Positions 27,598-37,427 of a DNA stretch of 64,000 nucleotides are shown one piece after another. The stretch lies in assembly GCF_002252585.1 (NCBI RefSeq), contig NZ_NQLD01000012.1. One strand, 5' to 3'. This DNA is from Methanocatella intestini. Its GTDB lineage: Archaea; Methanobacteriota; Methanobacteria; Methanobacteriales; Methanobacteriaceae. The translations under genes were made by a program, and so were the position numbers. Under the pieces are notes generated by a model. The model made no database searches, was not told the DNA's origin, and saw nothing but the letters and a program-made list of their open reading frames with translations. Within the stretch, counting starts at the first letter, position 1. Each line of letters starts with the position of its first letter.

Positions 27598-30500
27598 TTA
27601 TTCATCCTCCTCTTTAGAATTACGTTTATATCCAAATATAATTAATAATATAATGACTATTAAAAATATAATTCCATAAATTATATTATATCCAGACAAT
27701 GCTTTTTTAACATCTTTATTAAGTTCATAAATTGCATTATTTGATGAAGCTGAAGATGGAGATCCTGCTTCACTCCCACCAGCTCCAGAACTTGAAGATG
27801 AACCTAAATCACCTAATGTGCCTTGGTTAGAATAGGCTGTTCCATTAAATCCACTACCAGAACCAAATCTTCCACCATGACTTCCTGAACTTCCACCAGC
27901 ATTAGTTCCACTTCCAGAACCCATACCATTACCAGATCCAGAACCAAAACCACTTCCAGTTCCTGTTCCAATACCCGTTCCAAATCCATTTTGTCCAGGT
28001 CTCCCTGGGTTTAATAATCCTCCAGTACTTGGACCTACAATTGGATTATTATTTGATTGACCCGGTCTTGTATTGCTTCCAGGTTTATTAGGATTAGGAT
28101 TAGGATTCGGATTAAGTACATCCCATGAAATTTTATCTTTAATCCATTCCCTGTAATATTGTGCATTTAACCAAACATCTTCTCCAGGGCCACTATTACT
28201 ACCCCACCAATTACCATTTAAATCTATATTGTTAACTGGTTTTGTAGGATAATTTATTTCAACTGAAAGAGTATGTTTACCATCTCCTCCAAAGTTATCA
28301 TAAATATTAGAATTTTTAACATTCATGTTTAAATTTCTAACATAAAATGCTCCACCACTATCAAATCCCTTATTATTATAAATTGTTGAATTATAAATAT
28401 TTAGAGAACCTACAACATGATTTCCAATACGTTGACCATAATAAGATATAGCACCACCTCTTCCAGCATTATTATCAGTAATATTACATAAATCCATAGT
28501 TATATTAGAGTACCAAAATTGTATTGCTCCACCACCAAAACTTGCAGAGTTTTTAAAGAATGTGGAATTATAAATATTACCTTCAGATTCACCTATATAT
28601 AAAGCTCCACCACTATTCTCTCCAATTTCATTTGATGTAAATGATGAATTAGCAATGTCTAAATTTGCATTAACAATAAATATAGCCCCTCCACCACCTG
28701 CAAAACATGTATTTTTATCAAATATTGAATTAATTACTTTAAGATTGTGTTTTTGAGTAGATACGCTTAAAATAGCCCCACCATAATTAAATGCCCTATT
28801 AGATTTGAAATTTGAATTAATGATATATAAATTTCCACGATTGTAAATAGCTCCTCCAGATCCTAAACGAACACCAAAATCATCTTCTTCAATAAGATAT
28901 TCAGCATCAACTTTATTATTTACAAAATTACAATCTTCAATACTAAGAGTAGCTTTTTCTAAATTATAAATAGCCCCTCCAGAGCCTTTAATATAACAAC
29001 TATTATTAGTAAAATTTGATGATTTAATATCTAATTTATTATAATTAGTGATAGCTCCACCATTTTTAGCTTTATTTGATGAAAATGTAGAGTTTCTTAT
29101 AATTAACTCACCATAATTAACAATAGCTCCACCATAAGTTAAAGCTGTGGAATTGATTACTGAAACATTTTCTAAGTATAGTTTTCCTAAATTGTAAAAT
29201 GTTGAACCTGTAGTTACATTTGCATTCATAAATTTAATATTAAAAACTTTTAATGAACAGGATTTAGTAATATTAAATAAACTACCTTTACAATCAACTA
29301 TAACCTTACCTAATCCTTTAAGAGTAAGTGTTTTTGAAATTGTAATATAATCTTCAGTATAATTACCTCCCAGTACATAAACTATTCCTTTATTAATTAC
29401 CTTATTTAGTGCATGTTTTATTGTTTTAAATGGATTATTAATAGACCCATTACCTAATTCATCACTACCTCCAGGTGATACATAAACATAATAAAGTTCA
29501 TTATTAGTTAAAGTAGCTGATGGAGCATATATTGCATTATCAGCGTATCTGTTCCAATTATCACTAATTAAATAATTATCAACAATAGAAATTTTGCTAG
29601 AATTAACCTCTACATAAATTGCATAATCATTTCCAGGAGCATAATTAGAAATAATACTATTTTCCAAAATCAATGCATTAGAAGAACTATTTGATAAATA
29701 AATACCAGTTTGACTTACATTAGATATAAATAAATCATTATTTCCAGTTCCATTTATTGTAAAATCATTATATCTTAATACATCCCCTGATGTTTTATAT
29801 CCTACATAACCATAAGAACCATTAGCTATAGCTATTAATGTATTATTATCAACTAATGTGTTTTTAGCTTCAATTGAATTAATTAAACAAACAATAGATC
29901 CATTTCCTTCAATAATATTGTGGATAATTTTTGTGTTTGTAGTCCAAATAGTACTCATGAATACTTTGAAATCTTGTGAATAAATATTATAAACACCATA
30001 AGCATGATCACGTGCATCTATTCTAATATTATTGTTTCTAATAATTGTATTATCAGCCATTGCATTATAAATAGCAATTACATCATTATTTGAATTGATT
30101 ACAATATCATTATTTGAAATTACATTATTTTTTGGACTTAAACCATAATATTCATCATAATAATTATAAATAGTAATTCCAGTTAGGGTACCATTACCCC
30201 TTATTTTAACAGTATTGTTGTTAATTAAATTATTAAAACTTTCTCCAGTAATAATGATAGCTGAAACATCTTTAGAAGACACTAAATTAATATTATTATT
30301 TTCAATAGTAATATTTAATGCAAAATATAAATTAAATGCAACATTTTCAACTAAATCAAAGTTTAAATTTTTAATAGTTGAATTACTTGATTTTGAATTG
30401 AAATTTAAAGTTGCATCAATTAATGAATTCTTATAATAAGAAGTTAAAATAACCACCTGATTAAAAGTCAAAGTATAATGTTTTGATTTTAAATTATCAA

Positions 30501-33093
30501 ACATCAACACATCTTTTTGAGTTATTAACTTATTACTAAACATACCATTTGAATCAAAGTAAGTTTCAACATTATCATCATAGATTACATATTTATTTTC
30601 TTTTAATGTGATATTTCCACTGATCAAACCTAAAGCATTGGAATAAATTACACAATTAGTTATTTCAATATTATTTAAATCATCATTTGCAAAAATCACC
30701 TCTGTTTTACTTAATCCTATTAAGTTAATAAAACTAGATTCTATAACAACATTAGATGTATTTGAGAAATTTAATGATTTTACTAAATCACCAATTGCAC
30801 TAATATTATTTTTATCCAAAACAATATCTTTAGAACTAGAAATTGCTAATGGTGAAATAACATTAGAAATAGACCTAGCTATAATATTATTGCCTAAAAT
30901 ATTCAAATTATTAGACCCATTAATTAAAACACAATCAAAAACACCATTTCCTTGAAGATGGATTGTATTATTAACTAAATTAGATGAATTTAATAAATTT
31001 ATAATAATTCCCTGAGCTATTTTATTAGCTTCTAAAATCACACTATTTTTTACAAATGTAAGATTATCAGAATTATTAAGTAAAATACCTTGAATTAATG
31101 TATTTTCACCAGTAATATATACATCATTATCAATAAGTTCAGTATTATTTGATAAATTTAAAGAAATTCCAAAAATATCTTTCATTTGAGAAACAGACAT
31201 TATATTATTGTCTTCTAAAGTTATATCACTTACATTATTTATGATAATCGCATTTTTATCTGTGTTTTTAAAATTCAATGATTTAATTAATGTTCCATTT
31301 GATCCAGTTACTAAAGAAATAGTAACATTGGTTAATATATTAACTAAACCTCCATTTAATAAAGTCATTTTTTGATTAATCAACATGTCCTTATTAGAAA
31401 GTTTTGTAATTACCAAAACAATAGAATTAATATCTTCAAATTTAAAACATCCTTTTTCATCAAAATAGACATTAAAATTATCATCACTGATAACTATACC
31501 ACTATAATTTAAAAGAACACCATTAACAACATTGTCTTTAATATTATTTGAAAATGGATCAGTAATATTCTCAACAATACCTACAGCTGCATTTGTAGTA
31601 ATATTATTATTTATAATAGTTGTATTATACACAGTCCCTACCAGATAAACTCCGTAAGAAGCTGAATTGATTATATTGTTTGTAATATTATTATGATTTA
31701 TTTTACCTTGATCAATTTTAGCATAATAAGAAACACCTAGTACACCACGAGTATAATAATATAAATCAGATACTGCATCAATATAAACTCCATATAAATT
31801 AGAAGATATCCTATTTCCACTAATAACATTATTAGAAGACAATATATAAATTCCAGAGTCAACAGCAGTTCTTATAGTATTATTTATTATAGATACATTA
31901 TTTTCAGCAACTCTAATTCCTTCACCAAAATTACTCACTTTAATATTATTATTTAAAATTAAAACATTTTCACTTTCAACATTAACTGCATAATATCCAT
32001 CAACTAAACTAATAGTATTAGATATTAAAGATGCATTTTTTCCAAATACCCAAATTCCAATTGAAGAATTTTCGATTATATTATTTTTAACAGTTATATT
32101 GCTACTTAAAATAGCTATAGCCATAGATGTATCTGAAAATGAATTATTCTCAATAGTTAAATTAGCACTACTTACGGATAAAGCTAAATTAGACACACCA
32201 ATAAATTTATTTCCATTTATTGTAGAATTAACACCTAAACCACTAACACCGTCACGAACATTAAAAATAGTGTTGTTTACAATATTTACATTACAATTAC
32301 TTAAAAGAGACATTCCAATAACCCAAGGAGAGTTCCTATTTAAAGAACACATGTAATTATTGATAAATGAATTATTAAAACACTTACCAGAACCACTATA
32401 ACCTGCATGACCCCACGGATTATAATAAATTACATTAGCTGCAGTTGATTGGAAATAATTATCATAAAATAGATTATTATCACATTCACTCATAGGCACA
32501 CAAGTACTTAATGTACTTACAAATTTATTTTTATATATCTTATTATTAGATGATGAACCCATAGGAAGTGCAAATACTCCCCTACTATCTGCTAATTGAA
32601 CAGAATTATTATATACATAATTATTATTTGTATAAAATAAACCAATACCACTTAAATCAATACTAGGTATACCATCTACAACATAATTTACTTTATCATT
32701 AATAATAGTTAACCCATGAATACTAGAACCATCACTACCTTTAACTAATTTAATATAACCATTTTTAATAATATCACCATTATGCATAGTAGTGATTTCT
32801 AGTTGTTTATTGATAACAAATGTTTTATCTGTAACATTACCAATATGTATTCTATCTCCATCATTGATATTAGACTCGGGATTCATCTCACCTGAATAAA
32901 CATCAAAATAATCACCATAATTATCATCAGTAATAGTAATTACATTACCAGTATAAACATTATCACATACAATAACATCATCACTTGGTAACGTAAATAT
33001 AGTATTATTACTATTTTCAGCATATAATGGTGTGAATACTATAATAGCTATAATTGCATATATTACTAATAATATACATTTATTAAACCTCAT
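27598..33093 (-). CDS. Membrane-anchored adhesin-like protein, second gene of the operon (1831 residues)
   Basis: The signal peptide is residues 1-25 (ILLVIYAIIAIIVFTPLYA-EN). Most of residues 60-1190 is a long right-handed beta-helix of the NosD/PbH1 type, with many N-N-x-I and I-x-N-N rungs. A YVSPGGSDELGNGSINNPF head motif (about 1198) opens a PMP-type helix with repeated GGAI(Y/V)N. This ends at NGNWWGSNSGPGEDVW (about 1625). A low-complexity stalk (about 1664-1790, first Asn-Pro repeats, then Gly/Ser-rich) leads to a transmembrane helix (IIYGIIFLIVIILLIIFGY, about 1800-1818) and a short charged tail. It is the only ALP here with a membrane anchor, so it may hold its two operon partners at the surface. 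ATG 33093 overlaps the TGA of the first gene (ATGA) behind GGAGGTT. Confidence 0.9.
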   Translation of the reverse strand: MRFNKCILLVIYAIIAIIVFTPLYAENSNNTIFTLPSDDVIVCDNVYTGNVITITDDNYGDYFDVYSGEMNPESNINDGDRIHIGNVTDKTFVINKQLEITTMHNGDIIKNGYIKLVKGSDGSSIHGLTIINDKVNYVVDGIPSIDLSGIGLFYTNNNYVYNNSVQLADSRGVFALPMGSSSNNKIYKNKFVSTLSTCVPMSECDNNLFYDNYFQSTAANVIYYNPWGHAGYSGSGKCFNNSFINNYMCSLNRNSPWVIGMSLLSNCNVNIVNNTIFNVRDGVSGLGVNSTINGNKFIGVSNLALSVSSANLTIENNSFSDTSMAIAILSSNITVKNNIIENSSIGIWVFGKNASLISNTISLVDGYYAVNVESENVLILNNNIKVSNFGEGIRVAENNVSIINNTIRTAVDSGIYILSSNNVISGNRISSNLYGVYIDAVSDLYYYTRGVLGVSYYAKIDQGKINHNNITNNIINSASYGVYLVGTVYNTTIINNNITTNAAVGIVENITDPFSNNIKDNVVNGVLLNYSGIVISDDNFNVYFDEKGCFKFEDINSIVLVITKLSNKDMLINQKMTLLNGGLVNILTNVTISLVTGSNGTLIKSLNFKNTDKNAIIINNVSDITLEDNNIMSVSQMKDIFGISLNLSNNTELIDNDVYITGENTLIQGILLNNSDNLTFVKNSVILEANKIAQGIIINLLNSSNLVNNTIHLQGNGVFDCVLINGSNNLNILGNNIIARSISNVISPLAISSSKDIVLDKNNISAIGDLVKSLNFSNTSNVVIESSFINLIGLSKTEVIFANDDLNNIEITNCVIYSNALGLISGNITLKENKYVIYDDNVETYFDSNGMFSNKLITQKDVLMFDNLKSKHYTLTFNQVVILTSYYKNSLIDATLNFNSKSSNSTIKNLNFDLVENVAFNLYFALNITIENNNINLVSSKDVSAIIITGESFNNLINNNTVKIRGNGTLTGITIYNYYDEYYGLSPKNNVISNNDIVINSNNDVIAIYNAMADNTIIRNNNIRIDARDHAYGVYNIYSQDFKVFMSTIWTTNTKIIHNIIEGNGSIVCLINSIEAKNTLVDNNTLIAIANGSYGYVGYKTSGDVLRYNDFTINGTGNNDLFISNVSQTGIYLSNSSSNALILENSIISNYAPGNDYAIYVEVNSSKISIVDNYLISDNWNRYADNAIYAPSATLTNNELYYVYVSPGGSDELGNGSINNPFKTIKHALNKVINKGIVYVLGGNYTEDYITISKTLTLKGLGKVIVDCKGSLFNITKSCSLKVFNIKFMNANVTTGSTFYNLGKLYLENVSVINSTALTYGGAIVNYGELIIRNSTFSSNKAKNGGAITNYNKLDIKSSNFTNNSCYIKGSGGAIYNLEKATLSIEDCNFVNNKVDAEYLIEEDDFGVRLGSGGAIYNRGNLYIINSNFKSNRAFNYGGAILSVSTQKHNLKVINSIFDKNTCFAGGGGAIFIVNANLDIANSSFTSNEIGENSGGALYIGESEGNIYNSTFFKNSASFGGGAIQFWYSNITMDLCNITDNNAGRGGAISYYGQRIGNHVVGSLNIYNSTIYNNKGFDSGGAFYVRNLNMNVKNSNIYDNFGGDGKHTLSVEINYPTKPVNNIDLNGNWWGSNSGPGEDVWLNAQYYREWIKDKISWDVLNPNPNPNPNKPGSNTRPGQSNNNPIVGPSTGGLLNPGRPGQNGFGTGIGTGTGSGFGSGSGNGMGSGSGTNAGGSSGSHGGRFGSGSGFNGTAYSNQGTLGDLGSSSSSGAGGSEAGSPSSASSNNAIYELNKDVKKALSGYNIIYGIIFLIVIILLIIFGYKRNSKEEDE

Positions 33094-36000
33094 AAGTAAC
33101 CTCCACTAACTGTTATAATATTATTCATAGTTTTAGCTTCATATGCATTAGATAATAAACCAGAAGTTATCATATAATGACCCGGATTAAGATTAATCTT
33201 AATAGATGCAACACCTAAATCATCAGTTTCACGATAATACATTACTCCATTAACAAGCATTCCCACTTTTTGTCCGATGATTGGATTTGACAAAGCATCA
33301 GAAAATTTAACTTTATAAAATGTACCTTGTTGAATATTAACACTAGATGAAACTATAGTAACAGGCATAGCTGCAATTGAAATGGTATTATAAACAGTTT
33401 TTCCATCATAACTTGCTGAAATACCATAAACACCAGGATTAAGATTAATATTTAAATAAGCAACACCATTAGAGTCAGTTACCTTATTATAAGTAACACC
33501 ATTAATAGTAATTGCAACATTTTTATTAGGCATTATATTTCCATCAAGATCACATAATTTAACAGAATATTTTGTTCCATCTTTATAAAACATTGAAATA
33601 TCACTAGTTTCAATTGTTGATAAAACATTAACAGAACTTGAAACAACTTCCTGACCATCAGTTACAGCAAAAATATAATTATTCGGATTTAATCTAACAT
33701 TAAGTCTAGCTTCACCACTACCATTAGTAATACGATTATATTGAACACCATTTGCAATAATAGCTAATGAAGCATTTGTTTTTGGAGTTCCATCATCATT
33801 TACCAATTTAACAATAAATTTATTGTTATCTACAAATTTTGTAATTATCTTGGATAAAACAACTATTTTATTGGTATTTAATGATTTAACATAATTATCA
33901 TCATCTTCAAATAAAACAGTTATATTATAAACACCTGGGAAAAGGTTTATAGACAATCTGGCTTCTCCTTTATCATTAGTTATTTTATTATAAGTAACAC
34001 CATTAATTGTGATTTTAACTATTTTACCAACTAGAACATTACCTAAAACATCTTTAAGGACAACATCAAACTGGGATCCGTTTTTATAATATTTAGTTAA
34101 ATCTTTAGAAATAATAACTGTTTCAAGAGGAATTGAAGATATTCTTAATATAGCTGAATTTGAAGAATTTGCATATTTATTATTTCCTTTATAAATAACT
34201 GAAATATTATAAAATGATTTACTTTCATCAACTGTGATAGATTTACTGATAGCTAATCCAGTAACATTATTTGAACTTATTAATTTATTATTTAAATAAA
34301 TTTCAACAATACCGAAATCAACTGCCAATCCTGTTTTATTATCCTTAATATTTACATTAATTTCAACTATGTCCCCTATTTTAGCTGTTTTTTGAGATAA
34401 ATCTATATTAGTATCTACTTTATGTTGATTATAAAGAGTTATATTTAATTTAGTATTATCTGTAAAGCTAACCACTACATTTCTATCATCATTAGCCGTA
34501 TTAATAAATTCAAAGATATCATTAATCAATGTACCAGAATCTAAAGAATTAGTTCCTTTGGAAGTTATTAAAGTAAATCTAACCGGTTTTACCGGAACAT
34601 ATCTAACATCATAATTTTTATAATTACTTCCATCAAATAATTTATAAGAAATAACTACTTTATAGCTATCATTAAATAAGTTTTCTGCAGATAAATGTTT
34701 AACAATCCAATAATTTAATTTAACATTTGCAGTTGTATCAATCATATTTTTAGGAGTTTCATCAATCCAATAATTATAATTAAAATCTAAATTTCCCTTC
34801 TGATTATCATTATTAACAATGATTACTTTATTATTATAAAAACTTGAATTTCCAACAGTTATGGTATTTCCTCTAAATTCCACATTTCCTCCATCAAACA
34901 AACATCCATTAAAATTACTTTTATAATCATTAATTGAACTGAAAGTTAAAGAGTTTATATTTATAAAAGAAGAATTACAAACATCCCATATCATTCCATT
35001 AACAGACCCGCTTAACCAGTTACTATTTTTAAATACAGAATTATCTATTTTCACAAAGGATTTATCATAAGCAACTGCAAAATTGCAATCATTATCTGCA
35101 TAATTAACATAACTCATAGTAACATTTGTATTACTTGCTCCTAAAAACTTACATCTGGAATCAAAGCTTTTTAAATTTTTAAATGTTGAATTAAAAAACT
35201 CCAAATAAACATTTTCTGTATTTACTGCTGTAGAATAAAAAATATCTGTTGAAGAATAATTATTTACAATACAATTATAAAATCTTGCATTAGCATCATA
35301 ATTAAATAAAACACCACCATAGAATCCCAAGTGTTTTGAATCTACAAATGATGAACTAATAACCTTTAAATTAGCCAAATCATAATTGGATATTGAAGAA
35401 CCTGCAATATTTTTAAAAATACAATTATCAATAGTTAAATCTGCATAATTAGAAATAACCCCAATATTATTTTCTTTTTTATATCCTGTGCTTTTAGCTT
35501 TAAAATTAATTAAAGTTAAATTAGATAAAACATATTTAAATCCGGAAATTGATCTTTCATTAGCTGCAAACCAATTAGAACCACTTCCATCAATTATGAC
35601 TTTAGAACCAATACCTGCAATTTGAATATTCATACTACTTGGCAAACTGATATTAGTATTGCCTGCTCCACTATAAATTCCATCTAACAAGTACACTTTC
35701 AAGTTATATACATTACCCGCTGATTTAGCAATTGCATTAGCTATTGTAGCATAAGGATTATTAAAAGATCCGTTACCATTTTCATCATTACCATTAACAG
35801 AAACATACACTACAACTTCATTAGAGTACTTTCCATCATAATCAGCAGGATAAATATTACTTTCCAAAACACCATTAACACTTGAGTTAATTCTCAAAAT
35901 ATTGGAAATACTATTTAAGTATTTAGGTTCAGAATAATAAGATCCACCTACTCCATTATTTCCTGTAACACTAGAATTAATAAAAGAATCATTAAATAAG

Positions 36001-36866
36001 TTACAGTTTATCATATAAATGGATCCGCCTTTAGCATATTGCCAGTTTGTTCTGAAACTTGTTGAAACAACATAATTATTAATAAAATTACTGTTTTTCA
36101 CAGAAGGAACATTATTTAAATAAGCACCTACATAAATAGCTCCTCCAGAAATTGCATTTAAACAGTTACCCTTTGCAAAATTACCTACAAATCTGCAGGA
36201 ATCAACTAATAAATCACTTTTTAATGAATAAACAGCTCCACCATTAGCATTCCCATATTCATCATTACAGGTAACTGAATTATTAATAAATACTGAGTTA
36301 TAAATTTTACAATCCCCATTTTCTATAGAAGATATAGCTCCCCCGGCATTAAATGCAAAATTATTCCTGAAAATACAGTTATCAACTAACAATGTACCGG
36401 AATTGCATATTGCACCACCTTCAACACTTTTACAATCAACAATAGATAAATCTCTTAAAGTAACTACAGAATCAGCATATATATTAAATGCATAATATGC
36501 ACTACTTCCTTTAATTATAGTTTTATCAGCTCCTGCACCAACAATAGTTATTGAACCACCTTGGCTTAAATGAGCTTTATTGATTGATATCATCACATTT
36601 CCATTTCCTTCAAATGTACCTTCCCCTAAATGAATAACAACATTATCACGAGGATTAGATACTTCTACTGCTTTATTTATTGAATTAAATGGACTATTAA
36701 GTTGACCTGAGTTACTATCATCTCCACCTAAATCAACATAAAATTCATTTCCATCATAATCCTGAGCAACTATGCTGGAATTAGTATTTTCATCAGTTGC
36801 AGAAACTACAGACAAACATAGTAAAAACAATAAAATAAAAAATACTGTTAAGAATTTTTTCCTCAT
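33090..36866 (-). CDS. Adhesin-like protein, first gene of the operon (1258 residues)
   Basis: A secreted ALP with a signal peptide (FLTVFFILLFLLCLSVVSA-TD). The first beta-helix block opens with FYVDLGGDDSNSGQLNSPFN (about residue 43), has PMP repeats (GGAICNSG, GGAISS), and is followed by a second block from about 350 (VYVSVNGNDENGNGSFNNPY). A Trp motif (FNYNYWIDE...NYWIVKHL, about 700-730) closes the helix. Four to five Ig-like repeats fill about 830-1258. An ATG at 36878 is in frame, but the GAGGTG ribosome binding site lies between it and the ATG at 36866, so 36866 is the true start. It heads a tight three-gene operon. Confidence 0.9.
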   Translation of the reverse strand: MRKKFLTVFFILLFLLCLSVVSATDENTNSSIVAQDYDGNEFYVDLGGDDSNSGQLNSPFNSINKAVEVSNPRDNVVIHLGEGTFEGNGNVMISINKAHLSQGGSITIVGAGADKTIIKGSSAYYAFNIYADSVVTLRDLSIVDCKSVEGGAICNSGTLLVDNCIFRNNFAFNAGGAISSIENGDCKIYNSVFINNSVTCNDEYGNANGGAVYSLKSDLLVDSCRFVGNFAKGNCLNAISGGAIYVGAYLNNVPSVKNSNFINNYVVSTSFRTNWQYAKGGSIYMINCNLFNDSFINSSVTGNNGVGGSYYSEPKYLNSISNILRINSSVNGVLESNIYPADYDGKYSNEVVVYVSVNGNDENGNGSFNNPYATIANAIAKSAGNVYNLKVYLLDGIYSGAGNTNISLPSSMNIQIAGIGSKVIIDGSGSNWFAANERSISGFKYVLSNLTLINFKAKSTGYKKENNIGVISNYADLTIDNCIFKNIAGSSISNYDLANLKVISSSFVDSKHLGFYGGVLFNYDANARFYNCIVNNYSSTDIFYSTAVNTENVYLEFFNSTFKNLKSFDSRCKFLGASNTNVTMSYVNYADNDCNFAVAYDKSFVKIDNSVFKNSNWLSGSVNGMIWDVCNSSFININSLTFSSINDYKSNFNGCLFDGGNVEFRGNTITVGNSSFYNNKVIIVNNDNQKGNLDFNYNYWIDETPKNMIDTTANVKLNYWIVKHLSAENLFNDSYKVVISYKLFDGSNYKNYDVRYVPVKPVRFTLITSKGTNSLDSGTLINDIFEFINTANDDRNVVVSFTDNTKLNITLYNQHKVDTNIDLSQKTAKIGDIVEINVNIKDNKTGLAVDFGIVEIYLNNKLISSNNVTGLAISKSITVDESKSFYNISVIYKGNNKYANSSNSAILRISSIPLETVIISKDLTKYYKNGSQFDVVLKDVLGNVLVGKIVKITINGVTYNKITNDKGEARLSINLFPGVYNITVLFEDDDNYVKSLNTNKIVVLSKIITKFVDNNKFIVKLVNDDGTPKTNASLAIIANGVQYNRITNGSGEARLNVRLNPNNYIFAVTDGQEVVSSSVNVLSTIETSDISMFYKDGTKYSVKLCDLDGNIMPNKNVAITINGVTYNKVTDSNGVAYLNINLNPGVYGISASYDGKTVYNTISIAAMPVTIVSSSVNIQQGTFYKVKFSDALSNPIIGQKVGMLVNGVMYYRETDDLGVASIKINLNPGHYMITSGLLSNAYEAKTMNNIITVSGGYL

Positions 36867-37022
36867 AAAACACCTCATAATTTTATATAATAATAAAATA
36901 ACTTTATTATGAAATCAATTATGTTTTTATTAATAAATAAAGTTAATTGAAATATATTTAAAAAAGCATTAAGAAAATAAAAAAAATATATAATAAACTA
37001 TTATTACAAGGTGTAGAAAAAC

Positions 37023-37427
37023 ATGAAAGGAAGCTACTGTCTAATAATCAACATTAAAAAAGATACTGAAATTAAAATCGGTAAAAAATTAGGATTTATT
37101 GACTTTAAAAAAGGATGTTATGTTTATGTCGGTTCAGCTATGAACTGCCTTGAATCCAGAGTTAAAAGACACTTGTCAGATAACAAGAAAAAGCATTGGC
37201 ATATTGATTATCTTTTATTAAATGAAAACTCAAAAATTGAAAAGGTGTATACAAAAGAGTCTGATGAAAAACTGGAATGTGAAATAGCTAAAAAAATAAT
37301 TGAAAATGAGGAATCAATAGCTGATTTCGGCTGCAGTGACTGCAAATGCCACTCCCATTTAATTTATTTTAAAAACTCAAAATTGGCTAATTTAAAAGTT
37401 TCATCCGTTCTCAATAGCTTTGATTAA
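37023..37427 (+). CDS. DUF123 (GIY-YIG-like) protein
   Basis: A 134-residue protein of the archaeal DUF123 family, part of the GIY-YIG nuclease fold superfamily. Visible features are GSYCLIINIKKDTEIKIGKK, then KKGCYVYVGSAMNCLESRVK (the YVYVGSA core with a following Arg), KKHWHIDYLL, and a Cys/His cluster CSDCKCHSHL near the C-terminus. The precise substrate is not known; DNA binding or cleavage is the family inference. AAGGTG precedes ATG 37023. The 3' end overlaps the convergent helicase gene by 27 bases. Confidence 0.85.
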   Translation: MKGSYCLIINIKKDTEIKIGKKLGFIDFKKGCYVYVGSAMNCLESRVKRHLSDNKKKHWHIDYLLLNENSKIEKVYTKESDEKLECEIAKKIIENEESIADFGCSDCKCHSHLIYFKNSKLANLKVSSVLNSFD

